This document shows, in pieces, positions 1 to 7,834 of a stretch of DNA of 64,000 nucleotides (within the stretch, counting starts at the first letter, position 1; each line of letters starts with the position of its first letter). The translations under genes and the position numbers were made by a program. Source of the stretch: Desulfonatronospira thiodismutans ASO3-1. Its GTDB lineage: Bacteria; Desulfobacterota; Desulfovibrionia; Desulfovibrionales; Desulfonatronovibrionaceae. Under the pieces are notes generated by a model. The model made no database searches, had not been told where the DNA came from, and was given only the letters and a program-made list of their open reading frames with translations. The stretch spans positions 388,263-452,262 of the forward strand of contig NZ_ACJN02000003.1 in the NCBI RefSeq assembly GCF_000174435.1, given 5' to 3'.

Positions 1-1
1 G

Positions 2-133
2 CTCTATCTCGGGCAGACTACAGGCCGGGGCAAAAACGACCACACAGGCAAAGCAAACCGTTCACTCAAGGCTGTCCTGGGCTATCCCCTGACCCGAGAC
101 TTTCGGAAGCGATTGCGGGGGCTCAACCGGTGA
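2..133 (+). CDS. C-terminal end of an unidentified protein, cut by window edge
   Basis: The frame is open from the first base of the window and ends in TGA at 131-133, giving 43 residues rich in Arg, Lys and Gly (it ends RKRLRGLNR). The stop overlaps the GTG start of the IS66-type transposase by GTGA, which suggests translational coupling inside the insertion sequence. The residues do not resemble the usual IS66 TnpB C-terminus as I know it, so I do not name it. It could be an accessory open reading frame of the element or an unrelated gene end. Confidence 0.35.
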   Translation, partial: LYLGQTTGRGKNDHTGKANRSLKAVLGYPLTRDFRKRLRGLNR

Positions 134-1722
134 AAAAGAAAGTCCAATCCATCGATCTGGACCAAGAGCAGATCGACGCCCTTTTACAGCGCGCATCAAA
201 AAACGAGCTGGAAGAGACAGATCTGGATATCATCAAAGCCTTGGTCCAAGCCATCCAGCTTTTGCATCAGGCTGTGGACGATAAAGCTGCCTCCATCAAG
301 CGTCTCCTGCGCACGATCTTTGGCGCTTCTTCAGAGACAAAAAAGAAACTGTTCCAGGAGGATGACCAGCAAAACAAGGACCAGAAGAGTAGTCAAGATC
401 CTGTACAAAAGCCTCCTGATGAAAAACCACCCAAGGGACACGGCCGAAACGGAAAAGACGACTATACCGGGGCTGCAAAATGCATATACCCTCACCAAAC
501 CCTGAAGCCGGGCGATATCTGCCCCTTGTGCGGTCAAGGAAAAGTCTATCCCATAAAACCGAAGTTCCGCATTCGGATTACAGCCACAGCTCCACTTACA
601 GCCAAGATCCATGAGCTTAAGAGCCTTCGCTGTAACTGCTGTCTCGAGGTGTTCACCGCAGATCCTCCAGAAGACATTGGAGAAAAAAAATACGACGAAC
701 CTGCCCGGAGCATGATCGCCATCTTGAAGTACGGGAGCGGGTTTCCTTTTCATCGCTTGGAAAAGCTCCAGGAATCTCTGGGCATACCCCTGCCGGCCGC
801 AACACAATGGGATCTGGTCGAACAAACTGGAACACAGCTTCTTCCTGTGTATGATGAACTCATCCGCCAAGCGGCTCAAGGTGAGGTCGTGCATAACGAC
901 GACACCAACATGAAAATCCAGCAGCTTATCAAGGAGAACAAGGAAGCCGGGCCGAAAAGAAAAGGCATGTTCACCACCGGGATTGTCTCTGTACTTCAGG
1001 GACGCCATATTGCTCTCTTTGCCACCGGCAGACAGCATGCGGGGGAGAATCTGGAGGAGATTCTCAAAAAAAGAGACCACAACCTGCCCCCGCCAATACA
1101 CATGTGTGATGCCCTGGCCCGAAACATTCCCAAGGGCTTACAGATCATTTTAGCCAATTGCCTGACCCATGGCAGACGCAACTTTGTCGATATCCTGGAC
1201 AATTTCCCTGATGAGTGCCGGTATGTCATTGAACAGCTGGCTATTGTCTATAAAAATGATGACATGGCCAAAAAGCAGGAGATGTCTGCTCAAGAACGGC
1301 TTGTATGGCATCAACAGGAAAGCGCACCGGTTATGAGCGAACTCAAGTCCTGGGCCTGGGCCCAGCTGGAGGAGAAAAAAGTAGAGCCCAATTCAGGATT
1401 GGGCAAAGCCCTGGCTTACATGCAAAAACACTGGGATCCTCTGACTCTTTTTTTGAGAGAACCAGGTGCTCCCCTGGACAACAATATCTGCGAACGTGCC
1501 CTGAAAAAAGCCATCCAGCACCGGAAGAATTCTTTATTTTACCGCACCCTGCGCGGGGCCAGGATCGGCGATCTGTTCATGAGCTTCATTCATACCTGTC
1601 AGCTTAACAAAGTGAACTCCTTTGACTACCTGACCCAGCTTCAGAAAAACATAGAAGAGGCCCTCGCGGCTCCACAAAAATGGATGCCCTGGAACTATCG
1701 AGAAAACCTCCCCAACGAATAA
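130..1722 (+). CDS. IS66-family transposase
   Basis: DDE transposase of 530 residues that would cut and join the ends of its insertion sequence. The N-terminal part (about residues 35-70) is a leucine-rich helix like the IS66 leucine-zipper region. Next comes a basic linker, then a zinc-finger-like stretch with CPLCG and CNCC near residues 134-175. The catalytic core follows, with candidate acidic residues Asp257 or Asp258 (VVHNDD), Asp327 (HMCDA) and Glu455 (NNICERA); NNICERALK is the typical IS66 C-terminal signature. GTG start overlaps the upstream stop. Full length with no frameshift, so it may be active. The inverted repeat downstream at 1759-1789 may end its transcript. Confidence 0.9.
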   Translation: MKKKVQSIDLDQEQIDALLQRASKNELEETDLDIIKALVQAIQLLHQAVDDKAASIKRLLRTIFGASSETKKKLFQEDDQQNKDQKSSQDPVQKPPDEKPPKGHGRNGKDDYTGAAKCIYPHQTLKPGDICPLCGQGKVYPIKPKFRIRITATAPLTAKIHELKSLRCNCCLEVFTADPPEDIGEKKYDEPARSMIAILKYGSGFPFHRLEKLQESLGIPLPAATQWDLVEQTGTQLLPVYDELIRQAAQGEVVHNDDTNMKIQQLIKENKEAGPKRKGMFTTGIVSVLQGRHIALFATGRQHAGENLEEILKKRDHNLPPPIHMCDALARNIPKGLQIILANCLTHGRRNFVDILDNFPDECRYVIEQLAIVYKNDDMAKKQEMSAQERLVWHQQESAPVMSELKSWAWAQLEEKKVEPNSGLGKALAYMQKHWDPLTLFLREPGAPLDNNICERALKKAIQHRKNSLFYRTLRGARIGDLFMSFIHTCQLNKVNSFDYLTQLQKNIEEALAAPQKWMPWNYRENLPNE

Positions 1723-1756
1723 TCTCCTCCACGCCAAGCCAGCGCAATATCAACAG

Positions 1757-1790
1757 ACCCTCCTCCTGGACCTTGAGTCATGGAGGAGGT
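1757..1790. terminator. Hairpin after transposase gene
   Basis: CCTCCTCC (1759-1766) pairs with GGAGGAGG (1782-1789) across a 15-base loop. It lies 37 bases past the transposase stop and inside the proposed element end. No T run follows, so factor-independent termination is uncertain. Confidence 0.4.
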
Positions 1791-1962
1791 GTCTCAACTT
1801 GTGCTGTGATAACCGAAAATTGACCAGCCCCTGAACTGGCCCTCCAAGCAAAGCCTACGCCAGCTGCCGTGAAATTTTTTCTGCTTACGCACGTCTGCCG
1901 AAAGTACACATACAAAGGCCCTTTCAGGCATTGCCGGTACCAGACATTTCAAGGCCAACCAG

Positions 1963-2532
1963 ATGATTTTCCAGGAAAACGATCCCGGTGAGGGATTTTA
2001 CGGGATAGTTCAGGGAAAAGTAAAAATCTACAAATCCTCCCCCCTGGGCAAGGAGCATATTCTGCACATCTTCGGTCCCGGGGAGATCTTTGCCGAAGTT
2101 GCCGTTTTTGCAGGCAGAAACTTTCCTGCCAGTGCCCTGTGTCTTGAGGATACCAAACTTCTCTTTTTCCCCCGCAAACAGTTCAGACGCCTTATCAGCG
2201 AAAACCCTGACCTGGGCCTGAATCTGCTGGGCCTTTTATCCATGCGCTTGAGGAACATGGTGGGCAAGGTGGAAGAACTGAGCCTCAAGGAGGTACCCGC
2301 CAGGCTGGCCACACATCTGTTGCTCATCAGGGAAAACCTGGGCAAAGATCAGTTCGACCTGGATCTGAACAAATCCCAGCTGGCCGGCTTTCTGGGCACC
2401 ATCCCCGAAACTCTGTCCCGGGTGATACGCAAAATGAACGAAGAGGAATACATTGAAACAGCAGGCAAGAAGGTAACCCTTCTGGATATCTCGGGACTGG
2501 AAGATCTGGCCGCAGGCAATCTGAGACTTTAG
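1963..2532 (+). CDS. Crp/Fnr-family transcription regulator, 5' end lost
   Basis: The first ATG gives 189 residues: a cyclic-nucleotide-binding-like beta barrel (GEGFYGIVQGKVKIY, GPGEIFAEVAVF) to about residue 80, a dimerisation helix, and a C-terminal winged helix with SQLAGFLGTIPETLSRVIRKM as recognition region. Family members normally have 20-40 more residues. The frame stays open upstream to the stop at 1870-1872, and from 1891 reads like a genuine Crp N-terminal segment (ESTHTKALSGIAGTRHFKAN), but no ATG, GTG or TTG occurs there. It abuts the proposed IS66 end at 1888. No good ribosome site precedes ATG 1963. It lacks the cysteines of an Fe-S FNR sensor in the visible part. Probably inactivated, or expressed as a shortened protein. 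Confidence 0.8.
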   Translation: MIFQENDPGEGFYGIVQGKVKIYKSSPLGKEHILHIFGPGEIFAEVAVFAGRNFPASALCLEDTKLLFFPRKQFRRLISENPDLGLNLLGLLSMRLRNMVGKVEELSLKEVPARLATHLLLIRENLGKDQFDLDLNKSQLAGFLGTIPETLSRVIRKMNEEEYIETAGKKVTLLDISGLEDLAAGNLRL

Positions 2533-2864
2533 TGACTTACTCCTAAAACCCTGTCATAAAAAACAAGAAACTTAGACAGGATTAACAGGATTGACAGGAT
2601 AAGCAATCAGCGGCCCCGGTGAAATCAGCTGCGCTGTCCTTCGGAATTTCACAGGGCAAGCCGGAAGCCGCAGATTGCATTAGCCATCCAGCACTCACTT
2701 TCTTCCGGCACTCATGAATGCAGGAAAAAAGTGAGTGCTGGAGTGATTACCTTTTGGCCTGGCTTCCGGCCAGGACAAAAATGTTTTTCTCTTAATCAAT
2801 CTCTTAATCCTGTTAATCCTGTCAAAAAAGCTCTTTTCTTTATTGGATTGCGGGCATGGCCCGC
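2531..2864. repeat. Nested palindromic intergenic element
   Basis: This gene-free stretch holds several inverted repeats. GACAGGATTAACAGGATT (2575-2592) is perfectly inverted at 2806-2823. Inside, TCCAGCACTCACTTT (2687-2701) pairs with 2728-2742. GTGAAAT and ATTTCAC flank another small hairpin near 2620-2651. The left edge (AGTGACTTACTCCT, then CCCTGTCATAAAAAAC) matches, inverted, the end of the 250-bp repeats at 26.6 and 31.9 kb, and the right edge carries GCGGGCATGGCCCGC, like the other end of those repeats. No coding capacity was recognised. Confidence 0.75.
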
Positions 2865-2872
2865 GTTAGTAA

Positions 2873-3106
2873 CTATTTATTGTCCTTGGTGCCGGTATAA
2901 GTAAAGGCGCTGGAGTTCATCTTGTAAAACCTGCCCTGGTCAATGCCCACCACCTGTCCACAGGGACAGGCAAGGCCTCCTTTCTGCTCCAGGCCGTCAT
3001 AAAACCTGGTAATCCGGCTCTTGTGGCAGCGCAGGACTTCTCCGGAGCCCACCTTTCTGTATTTGAAAAGTTTTTTTTTACAGCCGGAACATTTGATTGT
3101 AAGCAT
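2873..3106 (-). CDS. Small zinc-ribbon-like protein
   Basis: A 77-residue basic protein starting MLTIKCSGCKKKLFKYRKVG, with CSGC near residue 6, a single Cys near 27 and a CPCG pair near 47-49. The spacing suggests a small zinc ribbon. The C-terminal half (GIDQGRFYKMN) matches no domain I know. Similar short proteins occur in deltaproteobacterial genomes, but I know of no assigned role. It is transcribed away from the photolyase gene, with about 50 bases between their starts, so the two may share a divergent promoter region. Confidence 0.65.
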   Translation of the reverse strand: MLTIKCSGCKKKLFKYRKVGSGEVLRCHKSRITRFYDGLEQKGGLACPCGQVVGIDQGRFYKMNSSAFTYTGTKDNK

Positions 3107-3160
3107 GCCTGTAGTTCATATTCATAATTTTATTCAACTGCAAGCGGCGAGGACTCTTTC

Positions 3161-4507
3161 ATGCGCGTTCACCCCCGTAGAATACAGGAGATAAGAACAG
3201 GCAACCAGGACTCAGGCCCGGTCATTTACTGGATGAGCCGGGACCAGAGAATAAAGGACAACTGGGCCCTGGTGCACGCCCAGGACCTGGCCCTGCACCT
3301 CTCGCGCCCCCTGAGGATTGTTTTTTGCCTGGCGGACGGGTTTTTGCAGGCAGGCCTGCGTCAGTTCGACTTTATGCTCAGGGGCCTGCATGAATGTGCC
3401 GGCGTTGCAGAAAGCCTGAATATCCCCCTGGACCTGGTACGGGGAGAAGCCGGCCTCGTTTTGCCTGCATACCTTGAAAAACACCGGGCATCATTTCTGG
3501 TCATGGATTTTGACCCCCTGCGAATAAAAAAATCCTGGCAAAAGGCAGTCCTGGACAAAACAGGCATACCGGCGCACTTAGTGGATGCCCACAATATCGT
3601 CCCCTGCTGGAGCACATCCCAGAAGCAGGAATATGCCGCCAGGACCATCCGGCCCAAAATTCACAGGCAGCTGGAGGAGTTTCTTGAAGACTACCCGGAT
3701 GTTAAGCCCCATCCATATCCAGCCCAGGCCGGGACCGGGGTTGATCCGGACGGGCTGTTGCAGGAGATGGATCTGGACAAAACCATAACACCTGTGAGGT
3801 GGCTAAGTCCCGGCCCTGCCGGTGCAGGCGAAGTTCTGGATGATTTCATGGCCCACAGGCTCTCCCTGTACCATGAACAAAGAAACGACCCCAACATGCA
3901 AGTTCTGTCCAACCTGTCCCCTTACCTGCACTTTGGACACACAAGTGCCCAGAGAGTAGCCCTGCAGGTCAAAAAACAGCTTGATACTCCAGTACAGTCA
4001 AGGGAAGCCTTCCTGGAAGAACTGATTGTACGCAGGGAACTTTCGGACAATTTCTGCCACTACAATCAAAACTACGACAATTTCCAGGGTCTGCCCGCCT
4101 GGGCGCAAAAGACTCTGGACAAACACCGCAGTGACAGCAGGGATTATCTCTATGAACCCCAGGCGCTGGAACAGGGCCTGACCCACGATCCCCTCTGGAA
4201 CGCGGCCCAGACTGAAATGGTCAAAAGCGGCAAGATGCATGGCTACATGCGCATGTACTGGGCCAAAAAGATCCTGGAATGGAGCAGAAGCCCTGAACAG
4301 GCCATTGACACAGCCATTTACTTAAATGACAAGTATGAACTTGATGGCCGAGACCCCAATGGGTACACAGGCATAATGTGGTCCATAGGCGGGGTGCATG
4401 ACCGGGGCTGGAAAGAAAGGAAAATTTTCGGAACAGTAAGATACATGAACTACAACGGTTGCAGACGCAAGTTCAATGTGGATGCCTACATCCAGAAATG
4501 GATATAA
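3161..4507 (+). CDS. phrB: Class II deoxyribodipyrimidine photolyase
   Basis: Flavoprotein of 448 residues that repairs cyclobutane pyrimidine dimers using light. The N-terminal Rossmann-like antenna domain starts at VIYWMSRDQRIKDNWAL. The C-terminal FAD domain carries class II signatures: NLSPYLHFGHTSAQR, RRELSDNFCHYN, THDPLWNAAQ, GKMHGYMRMYWAKKILEW, LDGRDPNGYTGIMWSIGG and YMNYNGCRRKF. Length and ending are complete. The start at 3161 opens the conserved antenna region after about 20 extra residues; a slightly later start is possible. Followed 18 bases later by an epimerase gene with its own ribosome site, so the two are probably co-transcribed. Confidence 0.93.
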   Translation: MRVHPRRIQEIRTGNQDSGPVIYWMSRDQRIKDNWALVHAQDLALHLSRPLRIVFCLADGFLQAGLRQFDFMLRGLHECAGVAESLNIPLDLVRGEAGLVLPAYLEKHRASFLVMDFDPLRIKKSWQKAVLDKTGIPAHLVDAHNIVPCWSTSQKQEYAARTIRPKIHRQLEEFLEDYPDVKPHPYPAQAGTGVDPDGLLQEMDLDKTITPVRWLSPGPAGAGEVLDDFMAHRLSLYHEQRNDPNMQVLSNLSPYLHFGHTSAQRVALQVKKQLDTPVQSREAFLEELIVRRELSDNFCHYNQNYDNFQGLPAWAQKTLDKHRSDSRDYLYEPQALEQGLTHDPLWNAAQTEMVKSGKMHGYMRMYWAKKILEWSRSPEQAIDTAIYLNDKYELDGRDPNGYTGIMWSIGGVHDRGWKERKIFGTVRYMNYNGCRRKFNVDAYIQKWI

Positions 4508-4525
4508 ACAGACAGGGAGAAAGAC

Positions 4526-5428
4526 ATGAAATATTTTATTCTCGGTGGAACCGGTTTTGTGGGAAAGCAGCTCCTGGATTTTCTCCTTGAGCAGGGAGAG
4601 GATGTAACCGCTCTGGTTCGGGACGAATCCAAAGTCAAAAACAAATCGCCCAGGCTCAGTCTTGTCCAGGGCGACCCCCTGAAAAAGGGTGACTGGCAGA
4701 ATCGGGTAAGCGAGGCGGACGTGGTCATCAACCTGGTGGGCTCCCCGGTAATGACCAGGTGGAACGACAAGTCCAAAAAACTCATCGAATCCAGTCGCGT
4801 GGATTCCACCAACAACGTGGTGGCGGCCATGAAGGACCTGGAACCCAGGACTTTCATCTGTGCCAATGCAGTGGGATACTACGGACCAAGGAGCGATGAA
4901 CGGGTGGATGAGAACACCGGACCGGGAAATGATTTTCTGTCCCACGTGGCCGTAAAATGGCAGGAAGCGGCCCAGGCAGCGGAAAAACTCGGGCACCGGG
5001 TGGTTGTGTCCAGGTTTCCGGCAGTCCTTGGACCCGGCGGAGGGGCCATGGCCCAGATGCTTCCCGTATTCAGGCTCGGCCTGGGCGGAAAACTGGGCAG
5101 CGGCAGGCAGTGGTTCCCCTGGGTGCATATCCTGGACCTGGTCCGGGCGCTGCATTTCATGAGCGCAAAAGAGGACATATCCGGCCCCGTAAATGTATGC
5201 GCCCCCCAGGAAATAACCAATGAAGACTTTACCCGGGCCATGTCCAGGGTGCTCAAAAGGCCTGCATTTTTCAAGGTGCCCGGACTGGCCTTAAAGATCA
5301 TTTACGGCGAAGTGGGAGACATGCTCCTCACTGGTCAACGCTGCGTCCCTGCAGTCCTGCAGAAGGCCGGATTCGAGTACATGTTCCCGGAGATAGAAAA
5401 GGCCCTGGCCGATATTGTCAGGAAGTGA
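4526..5428 (+). CDS. TIGR01777-family NAD-dependent epimerase (YfcH-like)
   Basis: Extended short-chain dehydrogenase-like protein of 300 residues. GGTGFVG at residues 8-14 is the nucleotide-binding glycine motif. ANAVGYYGPRSDE near 113-125 contains the family tyrosine region. The C-terminal DUF1731-like segment includes VCAPQEITNEDFTRAM and VPGLALKIIYGEVGDMLLTGQRCVPAVL, typical of the YfcH/SULA-type group. The substrate is not known for this group. ATG is preceded by GGGAGAAAG. It follows the photolyase closely, a pairing that suggests shared expression but not a proven shared role. Confidence 0.88.
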   Translation: MKYFILGGTGFVGKQLLDFLLEQGEDVTALVRDESKVKNKSPRLSLVQGDPLKKGDWQNRVSEADVVINLVGSPVMTRWNDKSKKLIESSRVDSTNNVVAAMKDLEPRTFICANAVGYYGPRSDERVDENTGPGNDFLSHVAVKWQEAAQAAEKLGHRVVVSRFPAVLGPGGGAMAQMLPVFRLGLGGKLGSGRQWFPWVHILDLVRALHFMSAKEDISGPVNVCAPQEITNEDFTRAMSRVLKRPAFFKVPGLALKIIYGEVGDMLLTGQRCVPAVLQKAGFEYMFPEIEKALADIVRK

Positions 5429-5452
5429 CTTTTAAGCAACACACCTCTACTG

Positions 5453-5577
5453 GATGCGACTGCAAAAAGTCCTTTTTTCAGTCTCAGGAGTCAGGAGACA
5501 GAAATCAGTAAAAACAAAGGTTTATAGAATTGACTTGTTCCTGAATTCTTAATTGCCTGACTTTTTGCAGTCGCATC
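5453..5577. repeat. Inverted repeat with 19-bp arms
   Basis: GATGCGACTGCAAAAAGTC (5453-5471) is perfectly inverted at 5559-5577, spanning 125 bases. The interior holds TCAGTCTCAGGAGTCAGGAG and no gene. A degenerate relative lies at 38951-39076. It sits 25 bases after the epimerase stop, so it could also shape the transcript end. Confidence 0.75.
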
Positions 5578-5629
5578 TTACCAGGGAGAAGCTGCAGTCA
5601 GCTGGAAACTGTTGTGGACAAATCGTGAG

Positions 5630-5848
5630 TTAGGCCTCTCTGAAAATTGCTTCTTCGACCGGTTTTGGAAGTTCGACTATGACAAAAAGCTCCTTTGGGA
5701 ATAAATAATCCTTGCCAGACTCGTCGATTACGCGGATTTGCTGATGTTTTTCAGCTTTTGGATCAGGAATTGCCTCGTAGAGTTTTCTCGCTTCTAACGA
5801 AGCTTCATATCCCTTATTTTTTATACAAATCACTAATTGATGCTCCAT
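5630..5848 (-). CDS. Small conserved protein of unknown function
   Basis: A 72-residue protein reading MEHQLVICIKNKGYEASLE at the start and FPKELFVIVELPKPVEEAIF near the end. The overall pattern (VICIKN.GYEASLE..K.Y; IRVIDESG.DYLFP) is one I associate with small uncharacterised proteins often found beside mobile or toxin-antitoxin genes. No catalytic motif was recognised. The start is set by a strong GGAGGGG ribosome site 7 bases upstream. A 37-codon open stretch ends 18 bases before it on the same strand. Confidence 0.6.
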   Translation of the reverse strand: MEHQLVICIKNKGYEASLEARKLYEAIPDPKAEKHQQIRVIDESGKDYLFPKELFVIVELPKPVEEAIFREA

Positions 5849-6100
5849 AATATCCCCTCCTGGAAATCAATCCAAGTACTTCTTGATCTTGAATTCTTTA
5901 TTGTTCACGTTTTCCTGCATCAGGGCAGACAGCAGTACGGCATTAAGGATGGAATCGCGTTTAGAACTACTTTTCCACATCAAAATGGCGGTTCTAAGAC
6001 TCACAATCAAGCAAAAAGCGAACTCTTTTCAAATATTTTCAATATATTGGGTGGTTCAGACCCGAACAACTGACTCTGGTCAAGATAGAGGCGCAGGCTA
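5849..6100. other. Gene-poor stretch between small genes
   Basis: No recognised gene. On the minus strand a short frame at 5980-5867 (37 codons, MWKSSSKRDSILNAVLLSAL...) ends just before the small gene at 5848, with open sequence further upstream. It might be the tail of a decayed gene or a short leader. I could not identify a DUF5615-type PIN toxin here, which would be the usual partner of the DUF433 gene that precedes this stretch on the minus strand. Confidence 0.4.
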
Positions 6101-6331
6101 TCAGACATGTGCTTTTCTCATGTCAGAATGTTCAATGTTCGCCTTGGCAAAAAACAGGGCCGCCTGAATATCTTCTCTTTTCAACTCAGGGTAGTCGCGC
6201 AGCAACTGATCCCAGGTAGATCCTTCAGCAATCTGTTCCAGAATGATGCCCAGGGGTATCCTTGTGCCCTTTATGACTGGCTTTCCGTTGCATACTTTTG
6301 GATTCCATTCAATTCTTTCTAAAAAATTCAT
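6101..6331 (-). CDS. DUF433 antitoxin-like protein
   Basis: A 76-residue protein with the DUF433 pattern: RIEWNPKVCNGKPVIKGTRI at residues 7-26, then a winged-helix-like segment (IILEQIAEGSTWDQLLRDYPELKREDIQAAL; each half is characteristic). DUF433 proteins commonly act as antitoxins for a downstream DUF5615 PIN-like toxin. No such toxin follows here, so it is an orphan or its partner has decayed. The start is supported by CAGGAGACAACCT before ATG. Confidence 0.82.
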   Translation of the reverse strand: MNFLERIEWNPKVCNGKPVIKGTRIPLGIILEQIAEGSTWDQLLRDYPELKREDIQAALFFAKANIEHSDMRKAHV

Positions 6332-6665
6332 AGGTTGTCTCCTGAGCCAATAACTTGTTCTGACATCAAATCGCCGCTTTTATCCGGCTGTCGGTCCGCG
6401 CAATTTCTATACAGCAACAGCCTCAAAAGCCACACTCAGATCCTCGGTGCTGGACAGAGAATAGTTCAGCTTCTTCCGGGTCGGACCTAACTAATTATCT
6501 GTTTACATGAGACAACTAAATCTCCGAATCCTGCATAAAATTAATCCAAGACAGTGTAAATTACGGTGGCCATATTTATAAATAAAGTGTCAAACACCAT
6601 TAACACAATTCTGGAGAGACAAAATGGAATACTGGTTTGCCGAACAAGAGGCGCCGTGGAGAGAC
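6332..6665. other. Gene-poor stretch between DUF433 and VapC genes
   Basis: No intact gene was seen. On the minus strand a short open segment ending near 6410 (KKLNYSLSSTEDLSVAFEAV) looks protein-like and could be the tail of a degraded gene. No terminator or obvious promoter was recognised. Confidence 0.35.
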
Positions 6666-7058
6666 TCAGCGCGCAACGAGAATCAGACCTTGCACCATTT
6701 CGAAATGCCTGTCCCGGGAAAAGAGTTTGTATCCGTGCTGAAAGGCAGAGGCTGCAATCCACATGTCATTGGTTGGGATGGGTGTGCCAGCGCTTTTGAG
6801 CTTGTCCAGTATGGAGGCATAAAAATCTGCTGTCTCTACATCAACGGCATGTACAACAACCCTGGGAGAATCCAGGAAAAAATCAAGTTCCTCCCTATTC
6901 TTGTCTTCCCTGTTTCCGCCCTTGAACCCTGAAAGCAACTCTCCAATGCTTATGGTGGAAATCCCGATTTTGTCCACCTTTCGCAGATAGTCTGCCACCT
7001 CCGGATCTCCTTTCAGGGCCAAGGAGTAGATGTTGGTGTCTATCATCACTCTTTTCAT
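6666..7058 (-). CDS. vapC: VapC-type PIN-domain toxin
   Basis: PIN ribonuclease of 130 residues, probably cutting tRNA or other RNA when its antitoxin is lost. Acidic active-site candidates are visible: IDTNIYSLAL (Asp7), ISIGELLSGF (Glu near 40), TNDMWIAASAF (Asp near 98) and SRDRHFEMV (Asp near 115). Its ATG overlaps the antitoxin stop by four bases, the usual toxin-after-antitoxin order with translational coupling. Length is typical of VapC. Confidence 0.9.
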   Translation of the reverse strand: MKRVMIDTNIYSLALKGDPEVADYLRKVDKIGISTISIGELLSGFKGGNREDKNREELDFFLDSPRVVVHAVDVETADFYASILDKLKSAGTPIPTNDMWIAASAFQHGYKLFSRDRHFEMVQGLILVAR

Positions 7059-7315
7059 GACCAGAGTTCCGGGTCTATCTGCCTTTCCCGGCTGATTTTA
7101 TCGCTGATTTCCCGGAATTCCCTTTCAGTCCATTTGCCGAATAGATCATCCAGATCACTGTATTCCCTGGAATATTTTTGCTCTTTATCCAACCCGAGTT
7201 CTTTTTTTACCATTTCCAGGATCAATCGGTTAGTGCTCTTTCCCTGCCTGGAAGCTGCCTGTTTCAGCTTTTCCGAGGTTTCCGGGTCTATGCCGCGCAA
7301 GGTAATTGCCTTCAT
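7055..7315 (-). CDS. vapB: Ribbon-helix-helix antitoxin (VapB/FitA-like)
   Basis: The predicted 86-residue protein begins MKAITLRGIDPETSEKLKQA, a ribbon-helix-helix DNA-binding start. Its C-terminal tail (YSDLDDLFGKWTEREFREI) would wrap the toxin. An upstream in-frame ATG at 7333 would add six residues, but a GGAGGA ribosome site lies six bases before ATG 7315, so the shorter start is preferred. It pairs with the PIN toxin downstream, with a four-base overlap, and probably represses its own promoter. Confidence 0.85.
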   Translation of the reverse strand: MKAITLRGIDPETSEKLKQAASRQGKSTNRLILEMVKKELGLDKEQKYSREYSDLDDLFGKWTEREFREISDKISRERQIDPELWS

Positions 7316-7834
7316 ACATCTCCTCCAAGGCATCTTATAAAGATTGCATGTTGAAATTATAAAATAGCATCATGGTAAGGGAAAATCAAGCCCTTTAACT
7401 CAAAGGAGACAACTTAACATAGAGATTTCTACGTAGGATCAGCAGTTTACCAAAAAGATGGGCAAGTTCTGAACATCCAAACCCGGGAGTAAGTCTAAAA
7501 AATATCCGCCTTGTAAAAGCAGGTCATGAAACTTAAAGACAGGCCAGCCTGTCTTGCCATGCATTGCCTGATGTGAGCAATCACGCGCAGTTATTACCCA
7601 TTTCAGGCTTGGTATGTTTTGGGCAATAAAGGCGGGTTTTTACCCATTTCATGCCTGGCCTGATTTGGGTAAAATGCTATCACTACAGCGAAACTTATGA
7701 CTGACCTCCGGGGACTGGCTCTCCCCGCACTTATTTTTTCCAATAAAACCAAAATCATTTGTAATAAAAATAAGTGCGGGGGTGCCTGTCCCCAATTGAG
7801 GCAGGTATAATATTTTATAAGCTTCGCTGTAGTA
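7316..7834. other. Repeat-bearing intergenic region
   Basis: Without a recognised gene. It contains GACAGGCCAGCCTGTC (7538-7553, a 16-bp palindrome). Two tandem, imperfect units of TTACCCATTTCA...TTTGGG follow at about 7589-7623 and 7637-7672. Then comes the GGGGAC palindrome at 7710-7793, which is bracketed by ACTACAGCGAA (about 7682) and TTCGCTGTAGT (about 7826). This resembles a small element with its own terminal repeats. Confidence 0.6.
7710..7793. repeat. GGGGAC...GTCCCC palindromic element, copy 1
   Basis: GGGGACTGGCTCTCCCCGCA and TTATTTTTTCC pair with AAAAATAAGTGCGGGG and CCTGTCCCC at the other end. Related to the copies at 33754-33831, 57810-57911 and 63604-63684. The outer bracket TTCGCTGTAGT also recurs near 63480. 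Confidence 0.75.

Larger units (their letters stand above)
1..1888 (+). mobile_element. IS66-type insertion sequence, right part
   Basis: The transposase gene at 130-1722 is intact; the left end lies outside the window. IS66 elements typically begin GTAAGC and end GCTTAC. The string CTGCTTAC ends at 1888, 166 bases after the transposase stop, so I place the right end there. Immediately after it, from 1889, the reading frame of a Crp/Fnr-type protein begins without a start codon, which fits an insertion point. The inner terminal sequence (CTGCTTAC preceded by a T tract) could not be compared with the missing left end. The right boundary is therefore an inference, although the agreement with the interrupted neighbour is good. 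Confidence 0.6.

Noticed and set aside
331-1101. Long minus-strand frame opposite the IS66 transposase
   Set aside because: Fully inside a clear coding gene on the other strand; composition is explained by the transposase codons.
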